Below are positions 34,411 to 37,727 of a stretch of DNA of 37,727 nt, piece by piece. The notes below the pieces were generated by a model that saw only the letters and a program-made list of their open reading frames with translations, ran no database searches and was not told the origin of the DNA. Position numbers and translations under genes: made by a program. Location of the stretch: positions 1-37,727 of the forward strand of contig JAJDDZ010000043.1 in assembly GCA_029260025.1 (NCBI GenBank), written 5' to 3'. This DNA is from Phycisphaerae bacterium (GTDB lineage Bacteria > Planctomycetota > Phycisphaerae > UBA1845). Position 1 is the first letter of the stretch, and each line of letters starts with the position of its first letter.

Positions 34411-36864
34411 ATGAAAGTCGGGCCTTCCCTCAAAGCGAACTTGTTCAGTGTGTGCGAAAAGATCCGGCGAATGACGTTAACATCCGCAAAACTCTCAACC
34501 AGCCCGCATCCCCCTCGTCAGCCAAGATGGTACCGGCTCTATTTCCTCATTGCTGGCTTCGACATCCTCACCGTCTGCATCAGCATGTCGATGAACCATC
34601 GTCTAATGGACATGTACGCCTCGTCCGTCGAAACAAACAGCGTATGGGCCGACCGACTCTCCAAATACGCAAACCTCAACGCCCTGGCCACCCAAACCAA
34701 CGCGCCCGGAAACGACGTCTTCAAATCACGAAATCCGGACGAGGCTTCCACCAGGCTTGATATCACACTAGCCGTATTCTCAAACGCAATCAGGATCGCG
34801 CGAAAAGACCTGCTTGACGAACTCGAACAGAAAATCGCCTCGAACCTCACGCCACACCTCGACCGCGCCGAAATCGCAATGGGAGTACAGGTAGCAGAAG
34901 CACGCGACATCTTCACCCATATCCGCACAGGAGACCTGCAGCAGGCGGGTGAGCGGATGGCCGCAATGGACCACGCCTTTTGCGAAGTCTCCGAGGCGGT
35001 CGCATCAATCGTCCATGAAGTACAGAGACTCCAACACCAAGAACTTGAGACACAGGCCGCCATCGCCGTATCCATGCGACGCGTCGAATACGTCATCGCC
35101 GCGCTCATTGCCATCATGATCGCACTGGCGGTCTGGTATGGGTACAGGCTCGCCCAGCGTGCGAAGAAAACCGATTCCACGCTACGAAGCCTAGCACGCG
35201 AAGCGCAGGAACATGCGTCAGTCGCAAACCGAAACAACGAGGAGCTGACCGAAGCCTTGGCACAGATCGAATCACAAAAGCGTGCGATGAACGAACATTC
35301 TATTGTCGTAGCAACAGATCCTTCCGGAAACATAACCTACGCAAACGACAAGTTCTGTGAGATCAGTAAGTACTCGCGTGAGGAACTGATCGGACAGGAT
35401 CACCGGATCATCAATTCCGGGCATCACTCAAGAGCGTTTTTTGCTGACTTATGGACGACCATCGCGGGTGATCGCGTCTGGCGAGGTGAGGTGTGTAACC
35501 GGGCGAAAGATGGCTCAAAATATTGGTTGAACACAACGATTGTTCCTTTCAAGAACGACGCCGGCCGCATCACCCAATATGTCGCGTGTCGCACCGACAT
35601 CACCGAACAAAAACGGACCGAGGAAGCCCTGAGAAAATCCCTCGCGGCCGCAGAATCCGCAGAATCCGCGGACCGCGCAAAAAGCGATTTCCTCGCCAAC
35701 ATGAGTCACGAAATCCGCACACCCATGACCGCGATCTTGGGCTTTGCGGAGAACATGCTAGATCCCGACCAATCAGAACCAGAGAGACTACAATCCGTCC
35801 ATACCATCCGACAAAACGGCGAGTTCCTGCTCGGAATCATAAATGACATACTCGACCTCTCAAAAATCGAAGCTGGAAAGATCACCGTCGAAAACAGAAA
35901 CTGCCAACCCTGCGATATCGTCGCCGAAGTCTCTTCTCTCATGAGCGCGCAAGCAGGCGCGAAGGGGCTACCGTTCATCGTTGAGTATGTGGGGAAAATT
36001 CCAGAAACTATCGTAAGCGACGCAACCCGCCTCCGCCAAATACTTATTAACCTGGTCGGCAACGCCATTAAGTTCACAAAAACCGGAGAGATTCGACTCG
36101 CCATTACATATGTAGGGGCGACCGAAGACCCTTCCCTGCAATTCGATGTTATCGATTCCGGACGCGGGATGACCCAGGACCAACAGAGAAACCTCTTTCA
36201 ACCATTCATGCAAGCAGACACCTCAACCACGAGAGAATTCGGTGGAACGGGACTAGGATTGGCTATTAGCAAACGCTTCGCAGAACTTCTTGGCGGAGAT
36301 GTTATTGTCGTCAAGACCGGAATTGGCACCGGAACAACGTTTCGCGCGACAGTGGCAACCGGACCGTGGAACCACACGAAAATGCTCGAAGACCCCACGT
36401 CGGCCACTGTCGTTGCCCCCTCCGATTCCGCTTTCCCAGTACCATCGGCGTCAACCTTGCAAGGATGTCGAATTCTGCTCGCGGAGGATAACCTCACCAA
36501 TCAGGTACTCGTCGCGGGCCTACTCAGGAAGGTCGGCGCATGCGTCACCAAGGTTAAGGACGGAAAACTCGCACTCGATACAGCGCTTGCTGAAAACGCC
36601 GCGGGCAACCCATTCGATTGCATCCTTATGGACATGCAAATGCCCGTCATGGACGGGTACGAAGCAACCGAAACCCTACGCGAAGCAGGATACATAAACC
36701 CAATCATCGCGCTAACTGCACACGCGATGGAAGGCGACCGCAAGAAATGCATAGAAGCCGGTTGCGACGACTACACGACCAAACCCATCAACCGCACAGC
36801 CTTAATCGCAAAAATCCACCAGCAGTGGCTCGCAAACCAGAACGCACAAGTGCCGACGGCATAG
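34411..36864 (+). CDS. Hybrid sensor histidine kinase (PAS, HisKA, HATPase, REC)
   Basis: The 817-aa protein has membrane segments at about 41-60 and 227-246 flanking a helical extracytoplasmic sensor of 165 residues. A coiled linker follows, then a PAS domain at about 292-400 (VVATDPSGNITYANDKFC). The dimerisation/phosphorylation domain has FLANMSHEIRTPM (His433). The ATPase domain has NLVGNAIKFT (Asn551), DSGRGM (Asp582) and GGTGLGLAIS. The receiver domain at 686-805 has AEDN, the phosphoacceptor in LMDMQMP (Asp741) and TKP (Lys791). No DNA-binding output or Hpt domain is present, so the signal must pass to another protein. Either ATG 34411 or ATG 34471 could be the start; neither has a good ribosome-binding site. 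It lies 219 bp after the hemerythrin gene. Confidence 0.93.
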   Translation: MKVGPSLKANLFSVCEKIRRMTLTSAKLSTSPHPPRQPRWYRLYFLIAGFDILTVCISMSMNHRLMDMYASSVETNSVWADRLSKYANLNALATQTNAPGNDVFKSRNPDEASTRLDITLAVFSNAIRIARKDLLDELEQKIASNLTPHLDRAEIAMGVQVAEARDIFTHIRTGDLQQAGERMAAMDHAFCEVSEAVASIVHEVQRLQHQELETQAAIAVSMRRVEYVIAALIAIMIALAVWYGYRLAQRAKKTDSTLRSLAREAQEHASVANRNNEELTEALAQIESQKRAMNEHSIVVATDPSGNITYANDKFCEISKYSREELIGQDHRIINSGHHSRAFFADLWTTIAGDRVWRGEVCNRAKDGSKYWLNTTIVPFKNDAGRITQYVACRTDITEQKRTEEALRKSLAAAESAESADRAKSDFLANMSHEIRTPMTAILGFAENMLDPDQSEPERLQSVHTIRQNGEFLLGIINDILDLSKIEAGKITVENRNCQPCDIVAEVSSLMSAQAGAKGLPFIVEYVGKIPETIVSDATRLRQILINLVGNAIKFTKTGEIRLAITYVGATEDPSLQFDVIDSGRGMTQDQQRNLFQPFMQADTSTTREFGGTGLGLAISKRFAELLGGDVIVVKTGIGTGTTFRATVATGPWNHTKMLEDPTSATVVAPSDSAFPVPSASTLQGCRILLAEDNLTNQVLVAGLLRKVGACVTKVKDGKLALDTALAENAAGNPFDCILMDMQMPVMDGYEATETLREAGYINPIIALTAHAMEGDRKKCIEAGCDDYTTKPINRTALIAKIHQQWLANQNAQVPTA

Positions 36865-37296
36865 CTCACCATTCCGCACCCAAAAATTCGAGAACAAGAA
36901 ACGCGAAAGATCTTCAAACCCGTTACGGTGGCGCTACGGTAGTCTCACGGATTCAATGACACAAAACAGACATCTGGCCTGTCAGACGACTGATTTTGAG
37001 GACAGAGCGAGCGGCGAAAGATCGCGCAGCATAGTTGTCCCCGCGGATAGCAAGGTGGACAAACGACCGGAGGTACGCAATCACATCCCGTTGATGTCGC
37101 TTTATCCAGCCATCTAAAGCCACGAAAAGGAGCTACCTTGCTCGAATTGAGTTCGTTTTCCTATTCTACAAACGTTGATTTGTCGGATGAAACGCCATGC
37201 AAAGCAATCACGTACGTAGGTTCGAGTTCTTGGACACTATGAGCACGGCGAAGATGGTCGAGGCGAGATCCTCGGTGCAAATGTAGCTGGGAACGA
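36865..37296. other. 432-bp intergenic region after the kinase gene
   Basis: I see no long coding region and no recognised RNA family. It contains a short inverted repeat TTGTCC...GGACAA (37035-37062) and AAAAGGAG at 37125-37132 in front of a TTG-started 34-codon frame (see that entry). No clear terminator for the kinase gene was found. Confidence 0.5.
37138..37242 (+). CDS. Possible 34-aa small ORF with good ribosome-binding site
   Basis: TTG at 37138 follows AAAAGGAG by 5 nt and opens a frame of 34 codons ending in TGA, beginning LLELSSFSYSTN as read (M first if used). It is too short for the ORF track. No family is recognised, and the frame could be chance. Confidence 0.22.
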   Translation: MLELSSFSYSTNVDLSDETPCKAITYVGSSSWTL

Positions 37297-37727
37297 TTAG
37301 CAGCGAAGCGAACTGTCGGTTTTCTTGGCTTTGATATCTTCGGAACGCGTTTTGTATCGCGACAGACCCAGTAGTGCAGCGCCGAATGCGACGACATGAG
37401 CCGGATACTCGGGAATGAGAAGCTCAGCCTCGAAACAATTCCTGCATGCGTGGATCATCCCCTCTTGTCGAACGACGCCGCCGATGAAAACAGCCGCGTC
37501 AGTAAATCCGACCATTCTGAGTTGGCTGAGCGCTCTACCGGCGAGGGATTCATGGGCACCGCGAATAATGTCGGCCACTGTTTTCCCTTCGGAAACGTGG
37601 TTGATGATTTCTGACTCGGCGAGGACGGCGCATACGCTGCTAATGGGCTGGGGATCTTCTGCTTGAAGTGACAACTGGCCGATGTCATCGACGCTGACTT
37701 CTAGGTATCGGCAAATACGCTCGAGAT
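37297..37727 (-). CDS. BadF/BadG/BcrA/HgdC-type activator ATPase, C-terminal part (cut by window end)
   Basis: The ORF track begins at a TTG (37674), but the frame stays open to the window edge, reading LERICRYLEVSVDDIGQLSL before it. The gene therefore continues beyond the window. The visible 143 residues match the C-terminal half of the ASKHA-fold ATPases that activate 2-hydroxyacyl-CoA dehydratases or benzoyl-CoA reductases: SSVCAVLAESEIINHVSEGKTVADIIRGAHESLAGR, then FIGGVVRQEGM and an Ala/Gly-rich AHVVAFGAALLGL end. These activators carry a [4Fe-4S] cluster between subunits and transfer an electron with ATP hydrolysis. The cluster cysteines expected around SVCAVLAESE and further upstream are partly visible (Cys in SSVCAV). 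The C terminus is a charged tail. The substrate enzyme is not in view. Confidence 0.8.
   Translation of the reverse strand, partial: LERICRYLEVSVDDIGQLSLQAEDPQPISSVCAVLAESEIINHVSEGKTVADIIRGAHESLAGRALSQLRMVGFTDAAVFIGGVVRQEGMIHACRNCFEAELLIPEYPAHVVAFGAALLGLSRYKTRSEDIKAKKTDSSLRC

Overview
The window looks like a piece of a bacterial chromosome of moderately high G+C. I infer Planctomycetota, possibly Phycisphaerae or a relative, from the mix of gene types: an FG-GAP/VCBS lipoprotein, a stand-alone RF-1 domain protein, a very large TPR lipoprotein, an FHA-GAF-PP2C protein beside a lone GspE-type ATPase, and many small Zn-ribbon or hypothetical proteins among housekeeping genes. This assignment rests on gene types only. 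I see no insertion sequence, prophage, CRISPR array or rRNA, and most of the window reads as stable chromosomal backbone.

Layout. (1) 0.2-5 kb, minus strand: tRNA-Ile(GAU), then dapF, gltX, pssA and psd (lysine/peptidoglycan precursor, glutamyl-tRNA, and phosphatidylethanolamine synthesis). (2) 4.9-6.7 kb, plus strand: eno and a tightly spaced small membrane/coiled-coil gene that resembles FtsB/DivIC. A strong hairpin separates them from a convergent Ca-binding beta-propeller lipoprotein (6.8-8.6 kb). (3) 8.8-9.9 kb, plus strand: a GGQ-containing RF-1 domain protein and moaB. (4) 9.9-14.2 kb, minus strand: a 1187-aa TPR lipoprotein followed by yebC. (5) 14.4-21.3 kb, minus strand: a translation/transcription operon in the order nusA, infB, Zn-ribbon membrane protein, ylxP (DUF503), rbfA, HhH-GPD protein. 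Three consecutive junctions are 4-bp ATGA-type overlaps or very tight. The usual rimP and ylxR are missing. A 386-nt leader with a good promoter, an intrinsic-terminator-like hairpin and a second strong hairpin precedes nusA. (6) 21.9-25.8 kb, plus strand: a small lipoprotein, then an FHA-GAF-PP2C phosphatase translationally coupled (ATGA) to a MshEN/GspE ATPase. (7) 25.9-27.3 kb, minus strand: a double zinc-ribbon protein and a SenB-type selenosugar synthase homologue. (8) 27.6-32.9 kb: pyruvate:ferredoxin oxidoreductase (plus) and NAD-type malic enzyme (minus), convergent with overlapping 3' ends. Together they could convert malate to pyruvate to acetyl-CoA and reduced ferredoxin. (9) 33.1-36.9 kb, plus strand: an Rrf2-family Fe-S regulator under a promoter carrying a 26-bp dyad, a hemerythrin-domain protein, and a hybrid histidine kinase. 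(10) At the right edge, minus strand, the C-terminal part of a BadF/HgdC-type activator ATPase, cut by the window end.

The observations most worth pursuing are the structured nusA leader (attenuator or independent small RNA), the FHA-GAF-PP2C/GspE pair with no secretion partners nearby, the orphan SenB homologue, the self-operator of the Rrf2-hemerythrin pair, and the two unusual proteins embedded in the nusA-infB-rbfA operon. Start sites were revised by inspection in many cases because the ORF track extends several genes into neighbours.
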